Shown in pieces: positions 53,147-64,000 of a DNA stretch of 64,000 bases. The stretch's first letter is position 1, and every line of letters begins with the position of its first letter. The stretch is from positions 3,596,001 through 3,660,000 of the forward strand of contig CP085828.1 of assembly GCA_020809705.1 (NCBI GenBank), written 5' to 3'. The position numbers and the translations under genes are program-made. The notes below the pieces were generated by a model. That model was given only the letters and a program-made list of their open reading frames with translations, was not told where the DNA came from and did no database searches. Origin of the DNA: Calonectria ilicicola. Lineage: Eukaryota > Ascomycota > Sordariomycetes > Hypocreales > Nectriaceae.

Positions 53147-55711
53147 TTATGCGAGTCTTGTCACCTCGGGCCACTTGCCCTGAGCCGCCTTCTTGAACGC
53201 TTCCACCTGGGAAGACTTCCATCGCTTCAGCGTCTCCAGGCCCTCGATTGCATCAGCAAACTCAGCTCCGGGAATATCGAGCACCTTAAGAAGAGCCTCC
53301 TCGCTCTTGGCCTTGTCCTCGCCGAGTATCTTTCTTGCTTTGACGGCGGAAATCACATGGGGAGCGCTGTCCTTGTTCTTTGCCTCAAACTCATCGTTGT
53401 ACTTGTTCAAGTCTGTTGATCCATCGATGACCTTGAACTCCTCCTTGAGAACTTCAAGAACCTTGGGTGGGAGGTCGGATGCAGTGTTCAGAAGTTGTCG
53501 GAAAGCCACAGCCTGCTCATGCACCTTGGGCGCGTTGCTGTCAAGAGCCAACGAAGCTGTGAGGCATCGAAGCGCGAGGACGTATTTCTCTATAAGTGTC
53601 TGTGTCAGTCATACGCTTCCCTTTCAATAACAATTTAGACTTACTGCGGCGCATGTATACTTCGAAACCCGCAAGCTGGGCCTCGAGGTTCTTGGGGCTG
53701 TATTGAAGTAGGTGGTTGAGGAACTTGGTCGCTTCGCCAAGCGGGTCAGTCGTCTCAGCTAGCTTCAAGCCCAACGGGTCGTCATCCTTCTTTTTGGCTT
53801 CACCTTCCTTAGCCTTGTTAGGATCCTGCTTAGCCTGCTTCTCGAGGGCTTCCTTCTCTAGTCGTTGAAGCTCCTTCTTGGCTTTCTTGGCAGCCTTTTT
53901 CTTTGCTAAGGCCTCTTCGGGGTCCTCACCATCCGCTCCGTTGACTCCATTTTCTGAAGGCTTCTCTGACAGCTTCAGGTAGATATCGATAGCATCGAGA
54001 GCAGCCCGGGAGAAAAAGGGGTGATCACGCAGGTGGTCCTCCCAGCGCATCATGTCTACGTAGGCCCTAATCTGACCCTTCCTGAGAGAGAAGCTGTGGA
54101 AGTCGAATTGGTCCTCTTGCCAAACATCAAAGATGTTCCCCACAGCGTGGAAGCGCTTCAAAGCCATGCCAATGTTTCCCTGTCGCGCATATGATTCACC
54201 ATCTTCTGTCAAGAACCACATGCATTGCATATCCAAAAGATCTGAAAGCGGACCTCCAACACTGTCCGTGCGAGTGAACAAGCCCACAGTTTTCAATGCC
54301 TTCTCGTTCTCGTCATTTCGAAGCTGATACTTGGCTGTCTTGGTGTTGATGTAACGGTCCTTGAGATCTAGTTTTCGAGCACGATCCATCATCTCAGCAG
54401 CCTTCTGGAGATCGCCGCTGTGCTTGAGGATCCTTGCTTTAGTCATGTGGAAATCAACACTCTTAGGGTCCTTCTCGATAGCCTTGTCGACGTATTCCGT
54501 TGCCTGGGCCAGATCCCGGCTCAGATAGTAGTTGTGGTGCTGTGCAAGATAGTAAAGCGCTGCAGCCTCGCCCTTATCCTTGCTAGTGGCATCGCCAGTT
54601 TGTGACTCGAGGTACTCTTCAGTCAGCTCAGCCAGAGTGCTCTTTTTAAACGAATCAGAGTAAAGATGCTTCAGGTTCGCAAATGTTGAGGGCACTCCCT
54701 TGTTGAACATGAGAGTTAGGTATGATTCAGCAGCCTGCTCAAAGTCATCTCCTATGGCAATGTTAGTTTACTCGACCGTGAGTTGATCAGGTATAATCTT
54801 AGCCTACCAGTCAGGAAATCCAGAGGTAGTCGTTTTGCGGCATCGCATCGAGGGAATTTCTCAGCATATTCGTCATAGATTGCCTTTCGTGCCTTGTGGT
54901 CATCCTGGGAAATTCCGAGGGCCTCGAGAAGCTTCTCGTAGTACGTAGAGCGTTCCGAGTTTCGGTCAAGCAGTGCCCGGTAGGCCTTGGCGGCTTCTTC
55001 GTGCTTCTCAAGCTTAGTGAAATACTCGGCTCGAGCCTCCATGACCGCTAGACGGTCCAAGTTATACTTGGCGGCAGTGTTGAGGTGTTCCAATGCTCTG
55101 GCATAATCTCCCCGTTCTGCGATGATCGAGTTCTTGTACATGATGGCCTCGGAGTGGTCAATATCAGAACGAGGAGGAGTGGTCTTGAGGGTGCCCTCGT
55201 AGGTTGTCAATACGTTCTCAGCCTCAGCCAAGTTTCCAGATAGGTGATGGGCAATGGCGAGAGCAGTCCAGCTCTGGCGGATCTGCGGTCGCGCTTGCAA
55301 CATGGCAGTGCGACTCTGGATATAGCCCTGGTAATCACGCATTTGGACTTGCAAAATGGCAAGATCACGCTGAATCTGAGCAGATTCGGGTTCCAGCCGT
55401 AGAGCGAACCTATATGCCTTGATTGCCTCCTCGTAATTCTTGTTCGCTCGATACAACAGACCATACACGTGCCAGCAAATGTGCGACTTCATATCCATAG
55501 TAAGAGCCTCCTTGCCGAGGGCAAACGCCTCCTCAGTCTTTCCCTGAGCATTTAGGATCAGAGCCTTCATAGCAGTGGTGTCGCCATGCTTGGGGTGTTT
55601 CTTGAGGATGAGTTCTGCGGACTTTAATCCTCTTTTGTATTGTTTGTCCTCGTAGCTGCGAATGACGGACCGGAAGAGGGATGCCTCTTTCGAGGCGAGG
55701 GGCTGCGGCAT
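53147..55711 (-). CDS. naa15: NatA N-terminal acetyltransferase auxiliary subunit Naa15 (Nat1)
   Basis: Three exons on the minus strand, 55711-54808, 54751-53645 and 53589-53147, 817 residues. Introns are 56 nt (GTAGGC...CATAG) and 55 nt (GTAAGT...TATAG). The N-terminus MPQPLASKEASLFRSVIRSYEDKQYKRGLKSAELIL is typical of Nat1, followed by TPR repeats throughout (SHICWHVYGLLYRANKNYEEAIKAYRFALRLEPES; KSVDFHMTKARILKHSGDLQKAAEMMDRAR). A Lys/Glu/Ala-rich basic segment (EALAKKKAAKKAKKELQRLEKEALEKQ) likely contacts the ribosome or inositol phosphate. Naa15 wraps the catalytic Naa10 and anchors NatA at the exit tunnel to acetylate Ser/Ala/Thr/Gly N-termini. Confidence 0.95.
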
Positions 55712-56512
55712 CGTGAAGGATGGATCCTGAAACCAGAATGGACAGACGAATATGCAGAGGACTCGGTTGGGGAATTCGCTGCGCTAGAGCGATGATGGTC
55801 GGAAAGCGATCACGGGCTGTCAGGTCGAAGCGGAAGTGGAAGTGGAGGAGGGGTGGTGGAGTATCGTTGGTGGGAGGGTTCGGGTCGGATGATGAAAAGT
55901 ACTCCGCCTTCGGAGGGAAGCGAAGGAGAAAGAAGGACAAATGGTTGGCTTCCTCGCCCAGATAAATAGAGAAATGTTGGTTGTTTACAGCTCAGCACAC
56001 GATAATTTCCGGGAAAGACCTCTTCGAGAGAGTGACAACAATTCCTGCATCGGCAGATTCTCGGGGCCTCTGTGGTGGGTGATGTGGGCTGCTGCTGAGC
56101 GGAATTGGCGGGGTAGCTCAGACAGCACCTTGCAGTAAGTAACAGCGCGCGCAGCCGACAGCAACACAATGGTGAAAGATATATAGTGAAGAATTATCCC
56201 CCCAAGACACAAGAAATTGATCTTCTGAAACGGGCTTGCATACTGCCGTGGTTTTAATTAGAGCTACTCCTCGGATGACATTCAGGTTTAATTACTTTAA
56301 ACACGGCCGTTGATCAATCAAGGGTTCAATTAAACAACCAATGTCTATTTTTAAGCCTCGTCTTTCAGAGTTGAGTACAGTATGCTACAAGTCATGACGT
56401 CGTTTTATACAAGTTATACAGTTATTCTTCATTGCGACAGGCCTCTTCTTCTGCCATGGCGCGTCTAGGACCCGTCCGCGTTTATTCGCCATTGGCTCGC
56501 CGCGCGCCGTAT
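55712..56512. other. Upstream region of NAA15
   Basis: 801 bases. The first 200 bases next to the start are purine-rich on the plus strand (pyrimidine-rich leader of the minus-strand mRNA). No gene. Confidence 0.55.
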
Positions 56513-57152
56513 CTATTCGCTTGACCTTGGCTTTTGTCGTTGCGTCCAATTTTCCACAGCTTCCTCCCAAGTATCGGTCGAATCGCCACAGCGTTCTTTG
56601 ATCAATGTCCAGGTTCGATGTCGGACAATGCCCTCGACTCCCCTCTCCTGTCTAACAAGGGAAGCCAATCTCTCGGTTCTTGCTTCCCTTGGGGAAAATC
56701 TGCCTGAATAAGGATCAAGCCGTTCATCTACGACTCTTTCCCGGTCCTTTTGATTTTCCATCTCCCTCAAAGTTCGGTCAGGATCGTCCGGATCGGGGCT
56801 CGCGGCGACAAGGGCGCAGTAGTTTAAGACTTCGGTTCGGGCTTGCCATGATGGAAACAAGACTTGGTCTTTAAAATTTGAGCATGCTCCAGTATCTATT
56901 TGCCGGGATACGGGCCTCGCAGCCCGTTGAGATGTAGAGGACGGGTCGAAACCAGCTCGGGAGGGCATCACGAGGGCATTGAGGTTCTGGGCAATTGAGT
57001 CGTCAATTGACGACCTCGAGAGCCTCAAAAAATCTTGACCGAGTCAGTGGGGGTCTTACATGACCAATGTAGCTGCGTAGCGCACCTCGAACAATAGTAG
57101 ACGAGAAACAAAACTGCGGGGACAAAGTCGGCTGGGCTGACGGCTGGGTCAT
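56513..57152 (-). CDS. Mix23 (caffeine-induced death protein Cid2 family)
   Basis: Two exons on the minus strand, 57152-57086 and 57033-56513, 195 residues. Intron 52 nt (GTGCGC donor, ACTGACT branch, TCAAG acceptor), rebuilding FCFSSTIVRDFLRLSRSSIDDSIAQNLNAL, the N-terminal signature of the family. Conserved Cys residues: Cys15, then CSNFKDQVLFPSWQARTEVLNYC. The LDPYSGRFSPREARTERLASLVRQERGVEGIVRHRTW block is the fungal C-terminal half. Mix23 (human CCDC58) is an intermembrane-space protein imported by Mia40-type oxidation and linked to mitochondrial protein import stress. Without the small first exon the frame has only a TTG start. Confidence 0.86.
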
Positions 57153-58693
57153 GGTATTTCGTGGTATATGGGGCGACCTCTGACTCGAGGCGTCGCCAGC
57201 CGAGCCTTTCCAGAGTAATCCAGCCAGAATGTACAGCTTGTGGGGGAATGTGTGCTATTCTGAGCGGAACTAGTGGGTGGATGAAACGCGATAAGGCCAG
57301 CGCACCTGATGGATTCAATCGTCAATCGCTGTATCGAACAACGTTGTCAAAGCTTTGGTGACGCAACTTCAAGGTATTGGTCGAAGCGCTCGGGCTGAGG
57401 ATCCCGGCAGGCTGGTACGGATGAAATGTATCACCGCCGGCCGATACCTAAGGCATCCCAATCAAGACCCTAGTTGCAGGTTGCAGCTCGACGCAGCTAG
57501 GTGGTCCCGCGGCATTAACCCTGGCATCCGGTTTAGCATAATGCAAGAAGCAACGCTACTAACTTGGCTCAAAGCCATCCCACCAAACACCCACCCAATT
57601 GTCAGCATCCAGCCGCTTGTCACACCGCGCAGCTGCAGTTATTCTAGTCTCCTACAGGAAGTCCAACAGAATTTGGAAGCGGGGGACCTGTCCGCCGCTC
57701 CTCTGAGCCGTGTGTGTGTGATTTGGCGTGCATTCCGGTTTCACCATCAGAACCATCGAACGCAGAAGCCAACTAGAACACTGGGCGTGACATGCACCAT
57801 GCCCCATTAAGATGCCCAGAAACGGTCCGAAGAGACGGTCGCCCGCAGCCACAAGAAGGTCTCCACGCAATCGGGAGGTCCGTGGTCGGCCCCTGCGAAA
57901 GCTTCACCATTCTCGACTTAACGACGAGGCCGGAGTTCTAAAGGGGCTGTTGAGGAGGCAAAAATGTGGATGTGTACTGACTGGTGCGCCAGCTTGCTGG
58001 GGACCTGACTCTGTGATGGATGTTTGCTTCGGCAGGAGGGGGCGCAGTGAGGCGGCTGGTAGGTGATTAACAAGATGCATGAAAAAAAGAAAAAGAAAAT
58101 ACGAGGCTGCCGCCTCAATCAGCAGCCCTCTTGGGAAAATGCTGGGGGTCGCTCTGGGGCACCCTGGAGCACATCAACTGGGGGCAACCCATGCAGCGAC
58201 AATGGCACGGGCGGGTTCTCCATTGAACGGCGAACGCCAGGGCTACAGCCAGACAACCAGCATACCGATTCCAGGCTGTTCTGGCACTGCCGATCTGTAA
58301 CGACCAACAGGTTGGGCGACTGTTGGTGTGGCTGGATTGCGCTAGGTGCGCTAACTTGGACTGCTCAGGGATCCCTCAAGCCACGCTAATGCCCATGATA
58401 TACTACGGATGCCGAGTCCAGCCCAGGATACTAAAATGCCAGGTTCCCCCAAAAACCCATTCAGATTTTCTGCTCGAGTGTGACGAGTTCAACAAGGACA
58501 GAGCCTGGAGCTCCTTTGCTTCACTATCCACCCACTTCCGTGCGCTGGGTGGACTTTCAGGCCGAAAACGCTGTTCCGTTGCCCATTGAGACCTGTCGCA
58601 AACGGCTACAACCATCTATTCTTAAGAGCTTACCACCACACATTTTCTCGATCCAAAACTCACACGCACATGCATACACACACGCACACAAGC
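57153..58693. other. Divergent gene-free stretch MIX23 / large ankyrin gene
   Basis: 1,541 bases. Ends in a CA-rich leader (about 58660-58690) before the ankyrin start. No supported gene. Confidence 0.5.
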
Positions 58694-61066
58694 ATGGATC
58701 CTCTTTACATTCGCATTGAGCAGGAGAATCTAGAAGATTTGCTCTCAACGTGTCGTCAGGTCACAGATGACTGCTCCAGCATCGCCAATTCTCTTAACAC
58801 CGGACCCGTTACCTTGTCTGCTCTCGCAAAGGAATGCCGCGCCATTACAGATGCCCTAGAGAGGATATATGATCTAAGCGAAGCAACCGAGGGGGGTGTT
58901 GAGAGTGTACGGGCCTCGAATAATGCTTACATCTACTCCGTCTCAAAGGATATCCACGAACTACGAGCAGCTGTCAAGCGTATCAAGGCGCAAGATAGAG
59001 ACAGTGGCATCGACCTAAAGGAACCTCACCTCATCATTGTTTGGAACGAGCCCGCCCTCAAATCTTCTCTCGGGCGGATACGCATTCATCAAGCCTCCAT
59101 ACATAGCTTACTCAATACTGCTACCAGGTGCGTGTCTCCATCGCTTAATACTGTCGTTCCAGTGTAGTTATCTAACGAGATGGATAGGTCAGGGTACAGC
59201 TTCAACGATGATTTCAGCAATAGGCGCCGCGTCATTGAGCCTGATGTCAATGTAGACGAGGCGCTACGGGAATTGGGCAGGCGTTTCAGCGCACCTAACC
59301 AACGAAACCGGGTTTTACCAAGAGTCAGCGACTCTGCAGAAATTCAGGTTCTTCTCGACACCCTGGTTCCCCCACCAGGAGTGATTTACAAACGGGGACC
59401 ACAGGTGGCCCAAAATCTTCACCACGCCATCGAAGAGGCGGACCAAGAAGCAGTTTTCAAAATTTTGATGGATAGAGCTGATCCCAATATTCTTTTACCT
59501 GGTTCGATGCTATCACCACTGCATCGAGCCTTTGATCAGAAGCATTTATTGATTGCAGCATTGCTTGTGGTTGCTGGTGCAGATGTTGATGAACCAACAG
59601 TTGAGGGAGAGACCGCTCTCATGCGAGGTATCAAATGTGGTTTCTCAGAACAATTTGCTACTCTTGTGGTTCATCTTGGAGCTCGCATCAATGCTCTCGA
59701 CAACGAGGGTCGTTGCGCGCTCCACCATTCAGCTGCATCTAATGTCTTGGATGATGAGACCATGAGCGTTCTCATCAACGCCCGGGCCAACCTTGATGTT
59801 GTGGATGATGAAAAAGGACAGACGCCATTGCATGTGGCGATAGCAGAAGAACGATGGAACCTAGCGACAAAACTGATACAGGCTGGTGCGAATCTTGAGG
59901 TGCGGCAAGCCAACAACGGCATGACGGCGCTGCATATGGCAATCTCTATGCGCAACCATGAATTCACACAGCTGTTGATTTCACGAGGAGCCAATGTCGA
60001 CAAAGTATTGCACGATCATACACCACTAACCATGGCCATTACATCACGGTGCACTGCTATCACTGCCGTACTCATCGACAGTGGAGCGAACCCGAACGTG
60101 GCCAGCCGCAACGGCAACACGCCACTGCTCGCCGCCGCTTCAACGGGCCACGATGAAACAGTACGCTACCTCTTAGCTCACGGGGCAGATCCATCAGCAT
60201 GTCCGAGTCACTCTGGGTACACAGCAATGCACATGGCTGCTCACAAAGATAAGCCACACATATTACAACTTCTCGTCTCATCGGGCGCTCCGGTCGATCC
60301 TCTAGACAGGGCTTGTGAAACACCACTCCTAGTTGCCGCAAAACTCGGGAATGGCGATAGCGCCCGTCGACTAATCAAGCTAGGCGCGGACACGGAGAGA
60401 ATTGGGCCTGATGCAATGAGCGTGCTCTCACACGCCGTGAAATCGGGCGATTTGAAACTCGTCAACGCCTTGCTCGACAATGGAACTCGAATGCCATCGT
60501 CGACGACGAGTCGTACCAGCATGAGCTCTGAGGAATATCGCGTGCCGGAGCCACAGACGACGCCAATCCACACTGCAGCGCAACACGCGCGAGATAAGAT
60601 TCTGCTTCGCCTTGTATCTTGCGGTGCATCAATGGAGAGCACAATTTTTCCGGGACGAACACCTCTTTTTGTGGCAGCTTCTCACGGGCACCTCTCAACT
60701 GTGCAGCTTTTGCTGCGACTGGGTGCGAACGCACATACTCTAACGACACACGGAGACACTGTACTTTTTGAGGCGTCATCGAATCAAGCGACGCTCAAGC
60801 ACCTCTTGCAACAGGGGATTGACGTCAATCACCGCAATGAACAGGGGGCAACCGCGTTGCACTATGCTGCACTGCGAGGCCACATCGGTGCGGTGCGATT
60901 GCTATTAGAGAGGGGGGCACGGCAGTTTCACGCGAGCGCCGTGTATGATGCATGGGAGGAGAGAGATGGCGGAGGAGTGTACCGACAGGGGACGCCTTCA
61001 GGGGTAGCTCTGCAGCGCGGGCTGACCAAAGTAGCGGATCTGATCGACAAATGGAAGTACAGCTGA
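58694..61066 (+). CDS. Large ankyrin protein with helical N-terminal domain
   Basis: Two exons, 58694-59127 and 59188-61066, 770 residues. The 60-nt intron (GTGCGT donor, TCTAAC, GATAG acceptor) separates the two parts of the protein. Residues 1-145 form a helical domain (LYIRIEQENLEDLLSTCRQVTDDCSSIANSLNTGPVTLSALAKECRAITDALERIYDLSE), resembling the N-terminal helical domains found in front of NACHT or ankyrin modules in fungal STAND proteins. From about residue 225 to the end there are roughly 14 ankyrin repeats, most with good consensus (TPLHVAIAEERWNLATKLIQAGANLEV; TALHYAALRGHIGAVRLLLERGA). No NACHT, NB-ARC or protease domain lies between. No signal peptide or membrane segment. Probably a cytosolic scaffold; the ligand is unknown. 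Confidence 0.85.
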
Positions 61067-62499
61067 CGGGACAGGATGGTGGTTCTGTGTTTATGACGAA
61101 TGAATGACGGAAGCCCATTTTCTCTCCCACTCCCTTTTTTTTTTTGAACTGTACTCTAGTGTAGGAAAAAAGATACCACAATTGTTTCAGCGAGGAATGT
61201 GTTTGGCGTTTTGGCTAGGGCTAATGAATTCAAGGGATACATAGAGTTGCAGAAGGTCAAATACAAGTTCTCTACATCCGCAATCGGGAACAGCACAGCT
61301 TATCCCATCTCCAATCCATTCATGAGGGCATTGTCAGTGTGGCTGAATTCCAAATTTGCGATTGACAATTTACGAACCACTAAAGCTCATGATCAAAAGG
61401 CTTCCCCGCTAGTGTCTAAGCGCGCGTCAGGTCACGTTCCTGTTCCTGTAGTTTGGAGTCCGATCCGGTAGCTTGTCGCGTGGACATTTATTCGAAGATA
61501 TTGAAAGTCTACACTGGCCTCACAGTGGAGCCACTAAATACACTCAAAATGTATCTAGAGAACCAAAATGGTTTAATAAATTTTATGTTATATTTTTAAT
61601 GTTGAAGCTCTACTCGCAATCTTACTTATCATCAGGTATTTTCTTTAGTGGGCTCATGGCGGCACACTATCCGATTGTGGCAGCCTTTTGGCGCCAAGTT
61701 GTGCCCATTATAACGGGGAAAGTTGTTGGGCGCCTCGTAGGTCTGGGAGGTCGCGTGTGCTGCTCTCAAGACGAAAACAGGTCAGCATCAGGGAACCAGC
61801 AACCTGTAAATAAAACGACGGGCAATCATGTAATTTGGCAACCTGCTAAAACCGGAAATTCATTATTAGTATGCACGGAAAGTGACGTGATGGGGGTGCG
61901 CACGGCAAGGTGGCTTTAATTGCCTTGTTGGGGCGGGCGCTTCTGCCCAATCTCAACCAGATCCGTTCATCCTGCTGCAGGACGAGACTGACGTAATTAA
62001 TATCCCTGGTGTATACGGATACGGATAAGGATAAGGGAGCGATGAATGGAGATCCGAGAAGCCAAGTCCACTAAGCGTTTGCTTGTTTTGTAACTTAATT
62101 CATCCATCCCCTTTTGTCAAAGACAAAACATTTCCTGTCATCATTGTTTCGTTTCTGCGTATTGTCGTGTCTCAACGTCCCGCGCCTTAGCCCCTTTTAA
62201 GAAAAAAAGGCCACCGCTATATCCCAGCCCTGAGTAGTCTGTACTCAGCGCCCAAGCATTGCTCGACAGCTAGTCCCTGGTAGACCCTGTGGCAACCCCG
62301 CAATCGGGCCCCTCTGTGGTGTTAAATTTCCCCCCACGACGCAGATCGAAATCGCAGTGTTAAACAGCGACGCCACGCGACAAGCTAACAGTCTTCTCTC
62401 CTGGGCTGCCTCCTTTGTCTTCTATTTACCCCCTTCGTCTCATCTACAACTCCCTGCCTCATCGCACTCTCTCACCATCGCCTTCATCCTACAGCAATA
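61067..62499. other. Gene-free stretch upstream of KES1
   Basis: 1,433 bases, AT-rich from about 61470 to 61650. One 148-codon open frame (61473-61919) shows no domain, and its composition follows the AT-rich DNA. The last 150 bases are a CT-rich leader, usual for strongly expressed fungal genes. Confidence 0.5.
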
Positions 62500-63790
62500 A
62501 TGTCCGGAGCTACAACACCCGCACAGGCCAACAGCAGCAGCTGGTCTGCCTTCCTCAAAGTTTGTCCTCCTCAACACACAGTCGCCAGCTTTGTATCCTG
62601 ATTCTTACTAGTCTATCGCCTCTTTCAATGGCGATCTCTCGTCTCTCACCGCGCCCCCCTTCATCCTCTCCTCTCAGTCCCTGACCGAGTTCTCGGCATA
62701 CTGGGCCACGCACCCCGATGTCCTAACTGCCCCCGCCGCCGAGTCTGACGCTGCCAACCGCTCCATGCTCGTTCTCAAATGGTTCCTCTCAACTCTCAAG
62801 CACCAGTACGCCAGTCGCAGCGAGCAGTATGGAAACGAAAAGAAGCCACTCAACCCTTTTCTCGGCGAGCTCTTCCTAGGCACCTGGTCCGACGACGCAG
62901 GGACCACGACTCTCATCTCTGAGCAGGTCAGCCACCACCCCCCTGCTACCGCCTACTGCGTTCGCAACGACAAGACGGGCATCGAACTCGAAGGTTATAA
63001 TGCGCAAAAGGCCACGTTTAAAACCACAATCATTGTGAAGCAGATTGGCCATGCTGTCCTGCGCGTGCCTCTTGCATCGGGTGAGGTCGAGACTCACCTC
63101 ATCACTCTCCCCTCTCTCCACATTGAGGGCCTCGTCTTCGGCGCCCCCTTTGTCGAGCTTGACGGCTCCACTTACATTACCTCGTCCAGCGGCTTCACAA
63201 CCAAGATTGACTACACTGGAAAGGGCTGGCTCTCTGGCAAGAAAAACTCCGTGACGGGCACCATTTACCCAACGGGCAAAGAAAAGGAGGTCCTATTCAA
63301 CGTCACGGGCCAGTGGAACAAAACTTTTGAAATTTACAAGGGCCCTGTCAAGTCCAACTCCAAGTCCACGCTTGTAGCTTCCTACGATGCCGTCAACACC
63401 CCTCAGACAGAGCTGCAGGTTCGTCCCATCGACAAGCAGCATCCCCTCGAGTCTCGACACGCCTGGTCGCGCGTTGCAGAGGCCATCCAAAACAACGACA
63501 TGGACACGACATCCATCGAGAAGGGCAAAATAGAGCAGGCCCAGCGAGATATGCGTGCCAAGGAACGCTCCGAGGACCGAACATGGGAACGTCAGTACTT
63601 TTCCGCTGTCGACGGCACCGACAGCGTACTTGAGCAGCTTGGCGAGATTGTGGGTGTCCCTCTTGACGGCGATGCTGACAAGACTGGCGGGCTTTGGAGG
63701 TTCGACAAGGCCAAGGCGGACAAGCAGGCCGCCACTGAGCTGACCGCAGAGGATGTTGCTACGATCGAGAAGGAGCTCCTCGGCTGGTAG
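62500..63790 (+). CDS. kes1: Oxysterol-binding protein homologue Kes1/Osh4
   Basis: Two exons, 62500-62559 and 62612-63790, 412 residues. Intron 52 nt (GTTTGT donor, TACTAG acceptor), joining SSWSAFLK to SIASFNGDLSSLTAPPFILS. It is a minimal ORP without PH domain or ankyrin repeats. The lid region is followed by NPFLGELFLGTW and the family signature EQVSHHPP, whose His pair binds PI4P. Kes1/Osh4 exchanges sterol and PI4P between ER and Golgi/plasma membrane and restrains Sec14-dependent Golgi export. The C-terminal Lys/Glu-rich helix (AQRDMRAKERSEDRTWERQYF) is typical. The start exon is short (20 codons). Confidence 0.95.
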
Positions 63791-64000
63791 TTACAGAGAG
63801 CAGCATCTCATGAAGATAACAATATGAACAAGGTCCGTTTAACGTTTGACATAATGAGGAGATCAAGACGGCGAGAACATGGATGGTAGATTGGACATGG
63901 GCGACGGAGAAACAGGAGTTATCAGAACGAATCAAAAAAGGGGGAGGGTGGCTAACAAAAAACGGCTCCTCCTTTTGGGTCAATCATTATTCCATACTGG
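63791..64000. other. KES1 3' flank to window end
   Basis: 210 bases, no gene seen. Confidence 0.5.

Noticed and set aside
61473..61919. 148-codon open frame in AT-rich DNA
   Set aside because: No domain, no splice partners, composition follows the AT-rich background.
61470..61920. Possible RIP-mutated transposon remnant (AT-rich)
   Set aside because: No terminal repeats, no transposase-like fragment on either strand; AT-richness alone is not enough.

Overview
The window is nuclear DNA of a filamentous ascomycete, most likely Sordariomycetes and probably Hypocreales. Genes are dense, and their coding parts are broken by short introns (mostly 45-130 nt) with GT-AG ends and CTAAC/CTGAC branch sites. 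The encoded proteins are typical fungal orthologues (tRNA ligase Trl1, DIM-5-type H3K9 methyltransferase, Hem25, Erb1, Gid4). I assign 28 protein-coding genes. All except the one cut by the left edge were rebuilt from start to stop, and all spliced lengths are multiples of three. I found no tRNA, rRNA, CRISPR array, transposon or viral remnant.

Layout. 1-8 kb: 3' part of COG8, mitochondrial carrier HEM25, an RS/coiled-coil repeat protein, prefoldin PFD1, alkaline ceramidase. 8.6-19 kb: ERB1, the multi-Ish1 protein MSC1, proteasome ATPase RPT5 divergent from mitochondrial ribosomal protein uL10m, and a small four-helix membrane protein. 19.5-28.9 kb: TRL1, a small ankyrin protein, RPP40, TRM11 and GID4; three of these five act on tRNA. 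30.7-36.9 kb: MAGO divergent from SEC26 (beta-COP), then a UBTD-like protein. 36.9-47.6 kb is sparse: KMT1/DIM-5, an unrecognised 357-residue ORF, and a small probable mitochondrial membrane protein, separated by long non-coding stretches. 47.6-64 kb: a BTB protein, a CSN8/PSMD8-type protein, sphingoid base kinase, NatA subunit NAA15, MIX23/Cid2, a 770-residue ankyrin protein and the oxysterol-binding protein KES1.

The content is mainly housekeeping: Golgi/COPI traffic, protein folding and turnover, ribosome biogenesis, tRNA maturation, sphingolipid turnover. I see no secondary-metabolite cluster or obvious new multi-gene system. The most unusual things are in gene structure: a 3-nt micro-exon in the ceramidase gene, a start codon alone in its coding exon, a probable GC-AG intron in RPP40, two in-frame acceptors 51 nt apart, and convergent genes whose stop codons lie 4 bp apart. 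The large ankyrin protein with a receptor-like helical N-terminus and the orphan ORF beside KMT1 are the best candidates for new biology.
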